Shown: positions 34,557-43,825, counted from the stretch's first letter. The stretch: DNA of 64,000 bases from Geobacter sp. AOG2 (GCF_019972295.1 NZ_BLJA01000001.1:1547829-1611828), one strand, 5' to 3'. Notes: generated by a model from the sequence alone, not told the origin. Made by a program: numbers and translations.

Positions 34557-35336
34557 ATGGATATTTCTAATATTATCAAGTACAAAGATCTCTTCTACAT
34601 GATTTCCTGGAGAGAAATCAAAGTAAAATACAAGCAGTCTTTTATGGGGATCCTCTGGGCCCTGTTCATGCCGATCATTATCATATCTGCCGGTATTCTC
34701 GTGAAATACAGCATGTCAAAGGTTGCCGGCACGCAATTCTCTTATAATGAAATTGCCAGTGTATCCATAAAAGCTATTCCTTGGTCATTTTTTGTTTCAT
34801 CAATTAGGTTTTCAACAAACAGCCTGACTTCAAATTTCAGTTTAGTAACGAAAATAAAATTTCCCAAGATAATATTTCCCCTGAGCTCGGTATTTTCTCA
34901 ATTAATCGATTTCGTCATTGCTGCATCTTTCATGGTTATATTCCTGTTGATCCTGGGATACGGTTTTAGCGCAAAAAGTTTATTTGCCATAGTATTGCTG
35001 GTAATATTAATAGTTTATACGATTGGTTTGAGTATCTTGTTATCGGCCGCAAATTTATTTTTCAGGGATGTCAAGTATATAGTGGAAGTTGTACTGACAT
35101 TCGCCATTTTCTTCACTCCTGTTTTCTACGAAGTAAAGTTATTTGGGGCATGGGATAAGTTGTTACTTTTAAACCCCATTTCACCAATCCTGGAATGCTT
35201 GAACGGATGTTTGGTTATGGATCAGTTTTTGTATATGGAATGGGTTGCTTATAGTGCGGTTTTTTCTTTTCTCTTGCTACTGTTGTCAATAAAAATATTC
35301 AATAAAGTTGAACCCATGTTCGCAGAATACATATAA
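34557..35336 (+). CDS. wzm: ABC-2 polysaccharide exporter permease
   Basis: 259 aa with six predicted membrane helices (for example MGILWALFMPIIIISAGILV near 29-48). N-terminal SWREIKVKYKQSFMGILWAL is the signature of Wzm/TagG-type permeases that move completed lipid-linked glycans across the inner membrane. The partner ATPase follows 13 bp downstream. Its presence implies an ABC-dependent route in addition to the Wzx route encoded at 48.7 kb. Confidence 0.9.
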   Translation: MDISNIIKYKDLFYMISWREIKVKYKQSFMGILWALFMPIIIISAGILVKYSMSKVAGTQFSYNEIASVSIKAIPWSFFVSSIRFSTNSLTSNFSLVTKIKFPKIIFPLSSVFSQLIDFVIAASFMVIFLLILGYGFSAKSLFAIVLLVILIVYTIGLSILLSAANLFFRDVKYIVEVVLTFAIFFTPVFYEVKLFGAWDKLLLLNPISPILECLNGCLVMDQFLYMEWVAYSAVFSFLLLLLSIKIFNKVEPMFAEYI

Positions 35337-35349
35337 CCGGAAACGCTCT

Positions 35350-36543
35350 ATGTCACAAACAGCCATATCTTTTGATAATGTCTCGAAAAAATTCAAGAGG
35401 GGTGAAATGTATGATTCATTGCGCGATTTCATCCCCGCCCTGGTTAAACAGGCTTTTAAAAAAACAGAGAGCGACCTGCTGGCAAGCAGCGAATTTTGGG
35501 CTTTGCGGAATATCTCCTTTTCTGTGGCGCAAGGTGAGTCAGTCGGCATAATTGGCCACAACGGCGCCGGCAAAAGTACGATGCTGAAACACCTCAACGG
35601 CATAATGAAGCCAACTGGCGGCACCATAACGGTAAACGGGAAATTATCCGCGCTCATCGAAATTGGTGCCGGGTTCCACCCCGACCTGTCCGGGCGTGAG
35701 AATATATTCCTGAATGGAACCATCCTCGGTATGTCGCGCGCGGAAATCAGAAGAAAGTTTGACGAAATAGTCGATTTTTCGGGACTCGAAGAATTTATCG
35801 ACACGCCGGTCAAACGCTATTCATCCGGTATGCATGCCCGTCTCGGTTTTTCTGTGGCCGTGCATCTTGAGCCGGATATTCTTGTCGTGGACGAGGTCTT
35901 GAGCGTCGGCGATTACGTTTTTCAAAAAAAGGGCCTTGATAAGATGCACTCCATTCTGAAAGGAGGTGCAACCGTGCTTTTCGTTTCGCATAATCTGCGC
36001 GCAGTTTCCGATTTATGCGACCGTTCGTTGCTCCTTGACCATGGCAGGGTTCTGCTGGATGGGCCTACTCATGAAGTAATTGATTGTTATTACAAAAGTG
36101 ATCCCTATAAAAAAATGGGTGAAGATAGTAAAGATGTTATATTAGAAAATATAGTAATTTATGGAGAAAACGGAGAGCAGAGTCAGTTTTACGAAAAAGA
36201 CAAGCTAAGATTGGAAATCAGCGTAAAAGGCATAAAAAAAGTCGATAAAATAGCTGTATGCATTTATTTGCAGGATGATAATTACTATCTTATTTTTGAT
36301 ACATCAACAGAAAGACTCACTAAAAGCAGTTTTACAATAAATGAAAATGAAATTATGAAGCATGTATTTGAACTTGAACTGAATCTTGGCCCAGGAACAT
36401 ATCATGTCGGTGCGTTGATATATCGTTATGACATACAGAAAACCTATGATTCACTTTTTCCTGCCAAAACAATTTTTGTGAAATCGGATAGGGATGCACG
36501 TGGAGCTGCCAATTTGTACCCTGTCTTGGTAGAAGGACCGTAA
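35350..36543 (+). CDS. wzt: ABC polysaccharide exporter ATPase with C-terminal carbohydrate-binding domain
   Basis: 397 aa. Start chosen at ATG 35350 (MSQTAISFDNVSKKF); the longer frame starts inside wzm. Walker A GHNGAGKST, the ABC signature KRYSSGMHARLGFSVA, Walker B DILVVDEVLSVGD and the H-loop VSHNL are all present in the first ~240 residues. The last ~140 residues (from about 265) form the beta-rich Wzt-C-type domain that reads the glycan end group. That domain implies an end-capped O-antigen-like chain, fitting the methyltransferase encoded next. The C-domain is AT-rich relative to the ATPase part. Confidence 0.92.
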   Translation: MSQTAISFDNVSKKFKRGEMYDSLRDFIPALVKQAFKKTESDLLASSEFWALRNISFSVAQGESVGIIGHNGAGKSTMLKHLNGIMKPTGGTITVNGKLSALIEIGAGFHPDLSGRENIFLNGTILGMSRAEIRRKFDEIVDFSGLEEFIDTPVKRYSSGMHARLGFSVAVHLEPDILVVDEVLSVGDYVFQKKGLDKMHSILKGGATVLFVSHNLRAVSDLCDRSLLLDHGRVLLDGPTHEVIDCYYKSDPYKKMGEDSKDVILENIVIYGENGEQSQFYEKDKLRLEISVKGIKKVDKIAVCIYLQDDNYYLIFDTSTERLTKSSFTINENEIMKHVFELELNLGPGTYHVGALIYRYDIQKTYDSLFPAKTIFVKSDRDARGAANLYPVLVEGP

Positions 36544-36567
36544 CATGGATAATGTGTGGTACTGAAG

Positions 36568-37326
36568 ATGAGCAAACTGCTTGAAGAACAGGTCCCGAGC
36601 CTAAAAGACCAGGCAGATTGGTGGGATTCCTGGAATTTGAAGCATCGGACGGGCACTCTTGAGGTCCTTGATGAGGCTACCATCAGGAGAGGGACAAAAG
36701 TACTCGAATTTTGCAAATCATTGCCTTCCGTTCAGCGTACCATATGTGAAATCGGTTGCGGGACCGGTTGGCTGTGTGAACGGCTTTTTGAATTTGGTTC
36801 CGTAACGGGTGTGGACTTATCTTCGCGGGCGATTGAATCTGCACGATTTCGGCTTCCTGGAGCTACGTTTATTGCCGGAGATTTCTTTGATATTTCTTTG
36901 CCGGTTGAATCGTTCGACATTGTGATAGCCTTAGAAACGATTTCCTATGTGAACGATCAGTCGCAATTTTTTTCCAAGCTGGCTTCACTGGTCAAGCCGC
37001 ATGGCTATGTGATTATCACTTCGGTCAATAAATTCGTCTTTGAACGGAGAGATGATGTCAAACCACCAGGGGCGGGACAAATCAGAAAATGGCTTTCAAA
37101 ACAGGATATCTTGAACTTATTTAAAGCGGATTTCAAAATTATCTCTGTGGATACGGTTTTGCCATGCGGTAACCGGGGAATACTGAGAGTGACAAATTCA
37201 TATAAAATAAACAAGATCCTGGAAGTTTTTTTCCCGCCTGCAAGGATCGAAGCTTTTAAGGAAAGCTTGGGACTGGGACAGTCGATAGTGATTGTAGCTC
37301 AGAAAAGGCCGTCTCATAATAAATAG
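36568..37326 (+). CDS. Class I SAM-dependent methyltransferase, possible glycan-capping enzyme
   Basis: 252 aa. The AdoMet motif CEIGCGTGWLCERL (near residue 57) is followed by GVDLSSRAIESARFR and the post-motif IVIALETISYV. Start uncertain: ATG 36568 preferred, GTG 36556 possible, no strong ribosome site for either. Placed directly after the Wzt-like gene, so it could methylate the non-reducing end that Wzt recognises (inference). Confidence 0.8.
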   Translation: MSKLLEEQVPSLKDQADWWDSWNLKHRTGTLEVLDEATIRRGTKVLEFCKSLPSVQRTICEIGCGTGWLCERLFEFGSVTGVDLSSRAIESARFRLPGATFIAGDFFDISLPVESFDIVIALETISYVNDQSQFFSKLASLVKPHGYVIITSVNKFVFERRDDVKPPGAGQIRKWLSKQDILNLFKADFKIISVDTVLPCGNRGILRVTNSYKINKILEVFFPPARIEAFKESLGLGQSIVIVAQKRPSHNK

Positions 37327-37356
37327 TATTCATACGTGATAACAGAAGGGGTTATT

Positions 37357-38142
37357 ATGAAAGTCGTTCTGTTCTGTGGTGGTATGGGCATGAGGTTGCG
37401 TGACTATTCGGAGACCATTCCCAAGCCCATGGTCTGCGTCGGCCATCGGCCGATTCTCTGGAATGTCATGAAATACTACGCCCACTTCGGGCATACTGAA
37501 TTCATCCTGTGTCTTGGATACCGGGCAGATTCCATCAAGAACTACTTCCTCAATTACACGGAATGCCTCTCCAACGATTTTACTCTCACCAATGGCGGCA
37601 AAGACCTCCATCTCTACCATAATGACATCTCGGACTGGACCATAACCTTTGCCGATACCGGCATCACGACCAATATTGGACAGCGCTTGCGGGCTGTTCA
37701 GAAATATCTGGGCGATGACGAGGTGTTCCTGGCGAACTACAGCGACGGTCTAACGGATTTTCATCTTCCCACAATGATCGACTTTTTTACCGAATCGCAG
37801 AAAACGGCCTGTTTTATGAGCGTAAGGCCAAACCAAAGCTTTCATATCGTCAATGTCGCGGAGAGTGGTCTTGTTAATTCAATTACCGGATTGGAGCGTT
37901 CGGACATCTGGGTAAATGGCGGCTACTTTATCCTGCGCCGGAATATATTTGATTATATCAAGGACGGCGATGAATTGGTGAATGAGCCTTTCCGGCGCCT
38001 GATCGATAAAAAAGAGCTGCTCACCTACCGCTACGACGGGTTTTGGATGAGCATGGACACCTTTAAAGACAAACAGCACCTGGATGACCTGTATGCCAAG
38101 GGCACTACCCCCTGGGAGGTCTGGTCAACGGTTGGAGCTTAG
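37357..38142 (+). CDS. rfbF: Glucose-1-phosphate cytidylyltransferase-like nucleotidyltransferase
   Basis: 261 aa. ATG 37357 follows AGAAGGGG; a GTG 21 bases upstream is unlikely. N-terminal VVLFCGGMGMRLRDYSETIPKP is a modified GGxGxRL nucleotide loop, then PILWNVMKYYAHFGH, LANYSDGLTD and VNGGYFIL as in RfbF-type enzymes. The product would be a CDP-sugar. No CDP-glucose 4,6-dehydratase is in the window, so the pathway is incomplete here or the SDR at 25.4 kb fills that role. The stop codon overlaps the left end of repeat copy 2. Confidence 0.75.
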   Translation: MKVVLFCGGMGMRLRDYSETIPKPMVCVGHRPILWNVMKYYAHFGHTEFILCLGYRADSIKNYFLNYTECLSNDFTLTNGGKDLHLYHNDISDWTITFADTGITTNIGQRLRAVQKYLGDDEVFLANYSDGLTDFHLPTMIDFFTESQKTACFMSVRPNQSFHIVNVAESGLVNSITGLERSDIWVNGGYFILRRNIFDYIKDGDELVNEPFRRLIDKKELLTYRYDGFWMSMDTFKDKQHLDDLYAKGTTPWEVWSTVGA

Positions 38143-38301
38143 TGTCCCGTGCGGTTAGTTCGTACTCGTCATTCCGGCTCTTTGTCCGCTGCCGTCGTTG
38201 CAGCTCCTTGATGTAGACCGTGCTACACCTACGTCGCCGCGCCTTGGCACCGGCCAAAATAGCTCGGAATTACTTCCTACGACTAACCGCACGGGGCACT
38301 A
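38140..38301. repeat. Dispersed hairpin-forming repeat, copy 2, with 20-bp terminal inverted repeats
   Basis: 162 bp between the nucleotidyltransferase and PIG-L genes, starting within the stop codon of the former. Left arm 38140-38159 and right arm 38282-38301 are inverted repeats with 19 of 20 matches; ATTCCG (38171-38176) and CGGAAT (38265-38270) extend the pairing inward. Internal hairpins: TGTAG 38212-38216 with CTACA 38223-38227, and GCCG 38236-38239 with CGGC 38251-38254. It aligns with 15149-15303. It looks like a small non-coding mobile or REP/MITE-type element. Confidence 0.8.
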
Positions 38302-38311
38302 GGTTTTTTTG
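38282..38311 (+). terminator. Possible terminator formed by repeat copy 2
   Basis: The right arm of the long hairpin is followed directly by a run of T (38304-38310). If the repeat folds in RNA it would resemble a very large Rho-independent terminator at the end of the sugar cassette. Unproven because the loop is long. Confidence 0.35.
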
Positions 38312-38327
38312 AAAGGAATTCGGGGTA

Positions 38328-38978
38328 ATGTTACCTTTGCATTTTACAAAAAAACATGACGCGTTGAAAATCCTTTGCCTGGGTGCCCATTGCGACGACA
38401 TCGAAATAGGGTGCGGCGGAACCATTCTCAAACTGCGCGAAGAGTTCCCCGATGCAACGATACAATGGATAGTCTTCAGCGGCACCGCAATCAGGTCACA
38501 GGAGTTCCGGGCATCGGCAGAATGTTTCCTGGACCCTGAAAATGCCTCGAAATGCAGGAACTATGATTTTAGGGATGGTTTTTTCCCCAGTTCATGGAAA
38601 GAGATAAAGGAGTGCTTTGAGCAGATAAAACACGAAGTCGATCCGGATGTTATTTTCACCCACTATAGGGAGGATCTCCACCAGGACCATCGGATCATTT
38701 CCGAACTGACCTGGAACACGTTTCGTAACCATCTCGTCTTTGAATATGAAATCCCGAAGTTTGACGGTGATCTGGGAAAACCGAATTTTTATTCAGTGCT
38801 GTCTGAGGCTACCTGCACCAGAAAGCTTGACCATATTTTGGAAAACTATGCCAGCCAATCCAATAAAAGCTGGTTTACTCGGGATCTGTTTATGGCCATT
38901 CTCCGCTTGCGGGGGATGGAAGTGAACTCTCCTTCGAAGCTTTCCGAAGCGTTCCATGTCAGGAAGATGGTAGTGTAA
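38328..38978 (+). CDS. PIG-L family deacetylase
   Basis: 216 aa metal-dependent N-deacetylase of the LmbE/PIG-L family. GAHCDDIEIGCGGTI (near residue 19) is the AHPDDxE motif with Cys in place of Pro, and HYREDLHQDHR (near 113) supplies the further metal ligands. Cytoplasmic. Such enzymes deacetylate GlcNAc-type sugars or sugar nucleotides, here probably in the cassette pathway with the RfbF-like enzyme. Confidence 0.85.
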   Translation: MLPLHFTKKHDALKILCLGAHCDDIEIGCGGTILKLREEFPDATIQWIVFSGTAIRSQEFRASAECFLDPENASKCRNYDFRDGFFPSSWKEIKECFEQIKHEVDPDVIFTHYREDLHQDHRIISELTWNTFRNHLVFEYEIPKFDGDLGKPNFYSVLSEATCTRKLDHILENYASQSNKSWFTRDLFMAILRLRGMEVNSPSKLSEAFHVRKMVV

Positions 38979-39047
38979 TTCATATTGGCAACCCGGAGAG
39001 GATATGACGGGGTTCCCCGCCGGATTGAGCCAGGAGATAAAGGCCCG

Positions 39048-39911
39048 ATGCTTAATGCTCTGACCATAGATGTTGAAGATTATTTTCAGGTGAATGCCTT
39101 TGCCCGGCAGATACGATATGAAGATTGGGACCATTATCCGCTTCGCGTTGAGCGCAATACCTCCGTCATCCTTGATATGCTCGACGAATTCGGCGTCAAG
39201 GCGACCTTCTTCATATTGGGGTGGGTTGCAGAACGGGCCCCTGACATTGTTAAGGAAATACATCGGCGAGGGCATGAAATCGCCTGCCACGGCTATGGTC
39301 ATCAGTTGGTTTATGCCATCGGGCCGGATAAATTCAGGGAGGATATAGCCAAGTCGCGTTCCATCCTGGAAAATATCAGCGGTGAACGCGTGATCGGTTA
39401 CCGGGCGCCCAGTTATTCCATCACCAGGAAGTCCATGTGGGCACTCGAGATTCTGGTGGAGGAAGGCTTTGAGTATGATTCAAGCATATTTCCGATAATC
39501 CATGACACGTATGGAATACCTGATGCAAGCCGTTTTCCTGGCGTGATCAGATGTGCTTCCGGGGTGTTGCGGGAATTTCCCCTGTCCACCCTGTCTTTGA
39601 AATTGTTTGGCAAAGACATTCGACTGCCCGTTGCCGGTGGGGGGTATTTGCGCTTGTTTCCCGCAAGGATGATCGATTGGGCGATCAATACGATAAACCG
39701 CCAGGAGAAGCAGCCGACCGTTCTCTATTTCCATCCATGGGAGATCGATCCGCACCAGCCGCGTATCAAGACTGGACTCAAGAGCCGTTTCCGGCATTAT
39801 GTGAATCTGGAAAAAACCGAAGGGAAGTTGCGGGCTCTGGTGTCTCGAAATAATTTCGGCACTATGCGTGAGGTACTCGAAGCATGTGTACCGATACCCG
39901 CGGTGGATTGA
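39048..39911 (+). CDS. XrtA-associated polysaccharide deacetylase
   Basis: 287 aa. The start is ATG 39048 with a purine-rich site; the frame extends to a weak TTG at 38985. NodB-fold motifs: LTIDVEDYFQ (Asp-Asp position reads VED, normal for this subgroup), HEIACHGYGHQ (metal His pair), IGYRAPSYSI and FHPWEIDP at the end. Matches TIGR03006 in length and motifs. No signal peptide, so a cytoplasmic or unusual location. It restarts the XrtA EPS gene series after the inserted cassette; FemAB follows after 2 bp. Confidence 0.9.
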   Translation: MLNALTIDVEDYFQVNAFARQIRYEDWDHYPLRVERNTSVILDMLDEFGVKATFFILGWVAERAPDIVKEIHRRGHEIACHGYGHQLVYAIGPDKFREDIAKSRSILENISGERVIGYRAPSYSITRKSMWALEILVEEGFEYDSSIFPIIHDTYGIPDASRFPGVIRCASGVLREFPLSTLSLKLFGKDIRLPVAGGGYLRLFPARMIDWAINTINRQEKQPTVLYFHPWEIDPHQPRIKTGLKSRFRHYVNLEKTEGKLRALVSRNNFGTMREVLEACVPIPAVD

Positions 39912-39913
39912 TC

Positions 39914-40948
39914 ATGGAGATGGCGATTCATTCCTACAACGAAACCGGCACTGAATGGAACGAGTACGCAGCTCTCCACCGCGACGGCACCAACTATCAC
40001 CAGTACGGCTGGCGCAACGTGATAGAGAACAGTTTTGGTCACAGGACACATTATCTGGTTGCGAGGGACAGCGCCAAGGCGATTCGCGGACTTCTGCCCC
40101 TGACCCACATGAAAAGCAAGTTATTCGGCAACTTGTTGGTGTCATTGCCATTTTTTAACTACGGCGGGGTTCTGGCCGATGATGAAGACATATCCCGCGC
40201 CCTTTTGCAGGAGGCTGAAAACATACGTTGTGCGACAGGTGCCGAATACGTTGAGCTTCGGCACTTGCAAAAATTTTCCGGGGAGCTTGCTACCAAAGAA
40301 CACAAGGTAACAATGATCCTCGATCTGCGGGATGACGGGGAGTTACAATGGAATGACCTGAACGCCAAAGTCCGGAATCAGGTGCGCAAGGCGGAAAAGA
40401 GCGGGCTGTCGGTTCGGACCGGGCAACAGGAATTGCTGGACGGATTTTACGAGGTATTTTGCCGTAACATGAGGGATCTGGGTACGCCGGTTTATGGAAA
40501 GGTATTTTTCCAGAATATTTTGAATGCATTCCCGGACACAACCCGCATCATATCAATCTTCCTTGACGGCAGAACGATTGCCTCAGGCATCCTGGTGTGG
40601 TATCGGGACACACTGGAGGTCCCCTGGGCATCCTCGATCAGAGACTTCCGGGAACTGTGTCCCAACAATCTTCTCTACTGGGAGGCAATTAAGTTCGCCA
40701 TCCTGAATGGCTCCACGAAATTCGACTTTGGCCGGTCCACGCCGGAAGAGGGGACGTATCGTTTCAAAAAACAATGGGGCGCCAGACCGCTGCCCCTCTA
40801 TTGGCAATATCTACTCAAAACCGGCACTGCGATGCCGGAGATCAACCCCAAGAATCCGAAGTACGAAATGGCCATCAAGGTCTGGCAAAAGCTTCCCGTG
40901 GGGCTTACGAAGATAGTGGGACCAGGCATCGTGCGGAATATTCCTTGA
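39914..40948 (+). CDS. FemAB-like acyl/aminoacyltransferase, XrtA type
   Basis: 344 aa double-GNAT protein of the FemAB family (TIGR03019-like). HQYGWRNVIENSFGHRTHYLVA, FFNYGGVLADDE, KVRNQVRKAEKSGLSV and the terminal FDFGRSTPEEGTYRFKKQWG are typical. FemAB proteins add amino acids to peptidoglycan; members in EPS loci are thought to modify the glycan, though the reaction is unproven. Starts 2 bp after the deacetylase stop. Confidence 0.88.
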   Translation: MEMAIHSYNETGTEWNEYAALHRDGTNYHQYGWRNVIENSFGHRTHYLVARDSAKAIRGLLPLTHMKSKLFGNLLVSLPFFNYGGVLADDEDISRALLQEAENIRCATGAEYVELRHLQKFSGELATKEHKVTMILDLRDDGELQWNDLNAKVRNQVRKAEKSGLSVRTGQQELLDGFYEVFCRNMRDLGTPVYGKVFFQNILNAFPDTTRIISIFLDGRTIASGILVWYRDTLEVPWASSIRDFRELCPNNLLYWEAIKFAILNGSTKFDFGRSTPEEGTYRFKKQWGARPLPLYWQYLLKTGTAMPEINPKNPKYEMAIKVWQKLPVGLTKIVGPGIVRNIP

Positions 40949-40955
40949 GAATGAT

Positions 40956-41897
40956 ATGCAATTTTCTATCATAATTCCGGCTAAAAATGAGGAAGCAAAC
41001 ATTGGGCGCTGTCTTGACTCCATCAGTCGGATGACGTTTGATACTAGTCAATATGAAGTGATAGTTGTCGATAACGGGTCAACAGACGAAACGGCAGAGA
41101 TAGCTCGCCAGAAGGGCGCTACGGTCTATGTCGAACCTGATCTGACCATTGCCGGCCTCAGAAATTTTGGTGCATCCCAGGCGAGCGGCCAGATTTATGC
41201 TTTTCTTGACGCCGACTGTGCCGTCAGCGCCCAATGGCTTGAGTTTGCATCTCATTACCTGGATCCAGCTGAAAATATTGTTGCTTTCGGCAGCCCTGCG
41301 GTTGTTCCTGAAGGCGGAACGTGGGTGCAGAAGGCCTGGTTCAACGTCAGGGGCAGGGCAGGGCAGGTCGTTGATGTCGATTGGCTTGAATCCGCCAACC
41401 TGTTTGTGAAATCTTCAGCGTTTCGGACGGTGCATGGTTTCGACGAATCTCTCGTCACGTGTGAAGACTATGATTTGACCCGGAAGCTGAAGGCTGTCGG
41501 CCGGTTGGTATCTGATTATCGAGTTATGGCCATCCATTATAGAGAACCTGCTACCATCAAAGAGTTTATTAAAAAAGAAATATGGCGCGGCAAAAATAAT
41601 TATACGGGAATATTTAGACGCAAAATAGATAAAGAAGAGATCCCCAGCTTGATATTGCCGCTGATATACCTTGTCTTTTGGGTGATCTCCCTGTTGCTGC
41701 TCGTTGCGTGCTTGACCGGCATGGGCAATAGGTATTTGTTTTATCTCTTGGGAATACTGCTGTTGTGGCAGGTTCCGATTATTTTTGTATCGTTCAGAAA
41801 GAACAAGACAAGTGAAATAAAAACCGTTTTACAGTTATACATTCTCTTCAATGCCTATTTTTTTGCACGCAGTCTTGTCCCCGTTCGTTGGAAATAG
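40956..41897 (+). CDS. Family 2 glycosyltransferase with C-terminal membrane helices
   Basis: 313 aa. FSIIIPAKNEEANIGRCLDS and VVDNGSTDET mark the GT2 fold; FLDADCAVS (near residue 87) is the DxD motif. CEDYDLTRKLKAVG lies at the acceptor side. Two to three membrane helices occupy residues ~225-310 (LILPLIYLVFWVISLLLLVA), anchoring it to the inner membrane. Starts 7 bp after the FemAB gene. Confidence 0.88.
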   Translation: MQFSIIIPAKNEEANIGRCLDSISRMTFDTSQYEVIVVDNGSTDETAEIARQKGATVYVEPDLTIAGLRNFGASQASGQIYAFLDADCAVSAQWLEFASHYLDPAENIVAFGSPAVVPEGGTWVQKAWFNVRGRAGQVVDVDWLESANLFVKSSAFRTVHGFDESLVTCEDYDLTRKLKAVGRLVSDYRVMAIHYREPATIKEFIKKEIWRGKNNYTGIFRRKIDKEEIPSLILPLIYLVFWVISLLLLVACLTGMGNRYLFYLLGILLLWQVPIIFVSFRKNKTSEIKTVLQLYILFNAYFFARSLVPVRWK

Positions 41898-41947
41898 CGT
41901 AACGGATCAACGTTCATCAAATAAAACTTGACGCAAAGGTTGCCCTC

Positions 41948-43825
41948 ATGTGCGGGATAGCGGGTTATTTCAGAACAAGTTGCGCATCGGTTTCCGACAA
42001 GACCGTTCTTCAGAAAATGGGAGACGTAATTCTTCACCGCGGCCCTGATGCCGGTGGGAGTTATCTAGACGACCATGTTGGTATGACGCACCGTCGGTTG
42101 AGTATTATTGACCTCTCCCCTCAGGGAAACCAGCCGATGTTTTCTTATGACAATTCCTTGGTTATTGTCTTTAACGGCGAAATTTACAACTTCCAGAAGT
42201 TACGGGCTGAACTGGAGCGGGATGGTTTTCTTTTCCGGACCCAAACCGATACCGAAGTGATTCTGGCGCTCTATCAGCAAAGGGGGGTCGCCTGCCTGGA
42301 AAAACTGAATGGGATGTTCGCCTTTGCCATATGGGACAAGGCTGACAAAACGCTCTTTCTGGCCCGTGACCGGATCGGCAAGAAGCCTCTCTATTATTAC
42401 CACGGCGGTGCCGACCGGCTCGCTTTCGCCTCTGAAATCAAGTCTCTTCTCCAGCTACCGGGAATCAAGCAGCAGATAGATCCAACCGCACTCATCGACT
42501 TTCTTAAATATCTCTACATCCCGGCGCCAAAAACCATCTATCAGAACATCTATAAACTGCCACCCGCACATTATCTCCTGTTGCGTCCCGGGGAAGAGCC
42601 GCGTATTTCCGAGTACTGGGATGTCGATTTCTCCGCCCGGACGACCTGCACGGAAGCAGAAGCCGAAGATGTGCTGCTGGAGCTGCTGCAGGACAGCACC
42701 GCCTGCAGGATGGTAGCGGATGTTCCGCTCGGTGCCTTTTTGAGCGGTGGGGTGGATTCCAGTGCCGTGGTTGCGCTGATGGCTAAGGCTTCTCAAGAAC
42801 CGGTCCGTACCTGTACCATCGGGTTTGAAGACAAGAGGCACGACGAGTCGCCCTATGCGCGAGAGGTTGCAGAGTTGTTCAAAACAAACCATCAGGAATA
42901 TCTTGGCCGGGAAAACCTGTTGGAAACGGTTCAGCTCATGCCGAGATACTTCGATGAGCCTTTTGCAGATGCGTCGGCAGTGCCGACGTACCATGTTTCC
43001 CGGCTTGCCCGGCAGTCGGTTACCGTCGCCTTGGCAGGTGACGGGGGGGACGAGAGCTTTGCCGGCTATGATAAGTATTCCATCGAACTTAAGGAAGCAT
43101 TTGTTCGACAGGTTGTGCCCCGCCCACTCCTGACGACCCTGCACGCCGGGACCGGAACCTGGCGCCACCCATGGGTCCGCAAGGCCCGTTCACTGACCGG
43201 CAGTGCCCTGCAGGAGCCGGGGCTGGCCTTTTACCGAACCAACACCTTTATTGAAGACGATTTACTCGCATCACTTCTGGCGAATGAGGTGAAGCGATCC
43301 AGCAGCGGGTATGACCCCAGTGAACATACGACCCGGTACTGGGATAAAATGCAGGGTGCCGATCACGTGACACGCATGATCTATACCGACCTTAAGTCCT
43401 ATTTGCCCGACGATATTCTCGTCAAGGTTGACCGGATGAGCATGGCCAATTCCCTTGAGGTGCGGGCGCCATTCCTCGATTACCGAATTGTTGAATTTGC
43501 GGCTTCTCTACCGAGCAAATGGAAGATAAAAGGGAATGACAAAAAGATAATCCTCAGAAAGGCATTCGGACATTTGCTCCCCGACCGTATCCTGAACCGC
43601 AAAAAACACGGATTTACGGTCCCTCTCGACACCTGGTTCCGCGGCGAGTTGAAAGCCCTTTCCGAACAACACCTCCTGCAAGAGTCCGCATTGTCGGATT
43701 ACCTGGATCCTACCGTGCTGCGGCGAATCTGGCAGGAACACCAGGAAAAGAAAACTGACCACGGTTCGTTGCTTTGGAGCTTGCTTATGTTTGCATTGTG
43801 GCAGCGGGAATACGAATTGGCATGA
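41948..43825 (+). CDS. Asparagine synthase-type amidotransferase, XrtA type
   Basis: 625 aa. Class II glutamine amidotransferase domain with catalytic Cys2 (MCGIAGYF), then HRGPDAGG and FNGEIYNF. The synthetase domain has the PP-loop SGGVDSSAVVAL near residue 268 and LAGDGGDESFAGY. Full length for AsnB. Corresponds to TIGR03108, the amidotransferase tied to exosortase-A EPS loci, where it may amidate a uronic acid or related carboxyl. It overlaps the lyase-like gene by 4 bp. Confidence 0.9.
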   Translation: MCGIAGYFRTSCASVSDKTVLQKMGDVILHRGPDAGGSYLDDHVGMTHRRLSIIDLSPQGNQPMFSYDNSLVIVFNGEIYNFQKLRAELERDGFLFRTQTDTEVILALYQQRGVACLEKLNGMFAFAIWDKADKTLFLARDRIGKKPLYYYHGGADRLAFASEIKSLLQLPGIKQQIDPTALIDFLKYLYIPAPKTIYQNIYKLPPAHYLLLRPGEEPRISEYWDVDFSARTTCTEAEAEDVLLELLQDSTACRMVADVPLGAFLSGGVDSSAVVALMAKASQEPVRTCTIGFEDKRHDESPYAREVAELFKTNHQEYLGRENLLETVQLMPRYFDEPFADASAVPTYHVSRLARQSVTVALAGDGGDESFAGYDKYSIELKEAFVRQVVPRPLLTTLHAGTGTWRHPWVRKARSLTGSALQEPGLAFYRTNTFIEDDLLASLLANEVKRSSSGYDPSEHTTRYWDKMQGADHVTRMIYTDLKSYLPDDILVKVDRMSMANSLEVRAPFLDYRIVEFAASLPSKWKIKGNDKKIILRKAFGHLLPDRILNRKKHGFTVPLDTWFRGELKALSEQHLLQESALSDYLDPTVLRRIWQEHQEKKTDHGSLLWSLLMFALWQREYELA

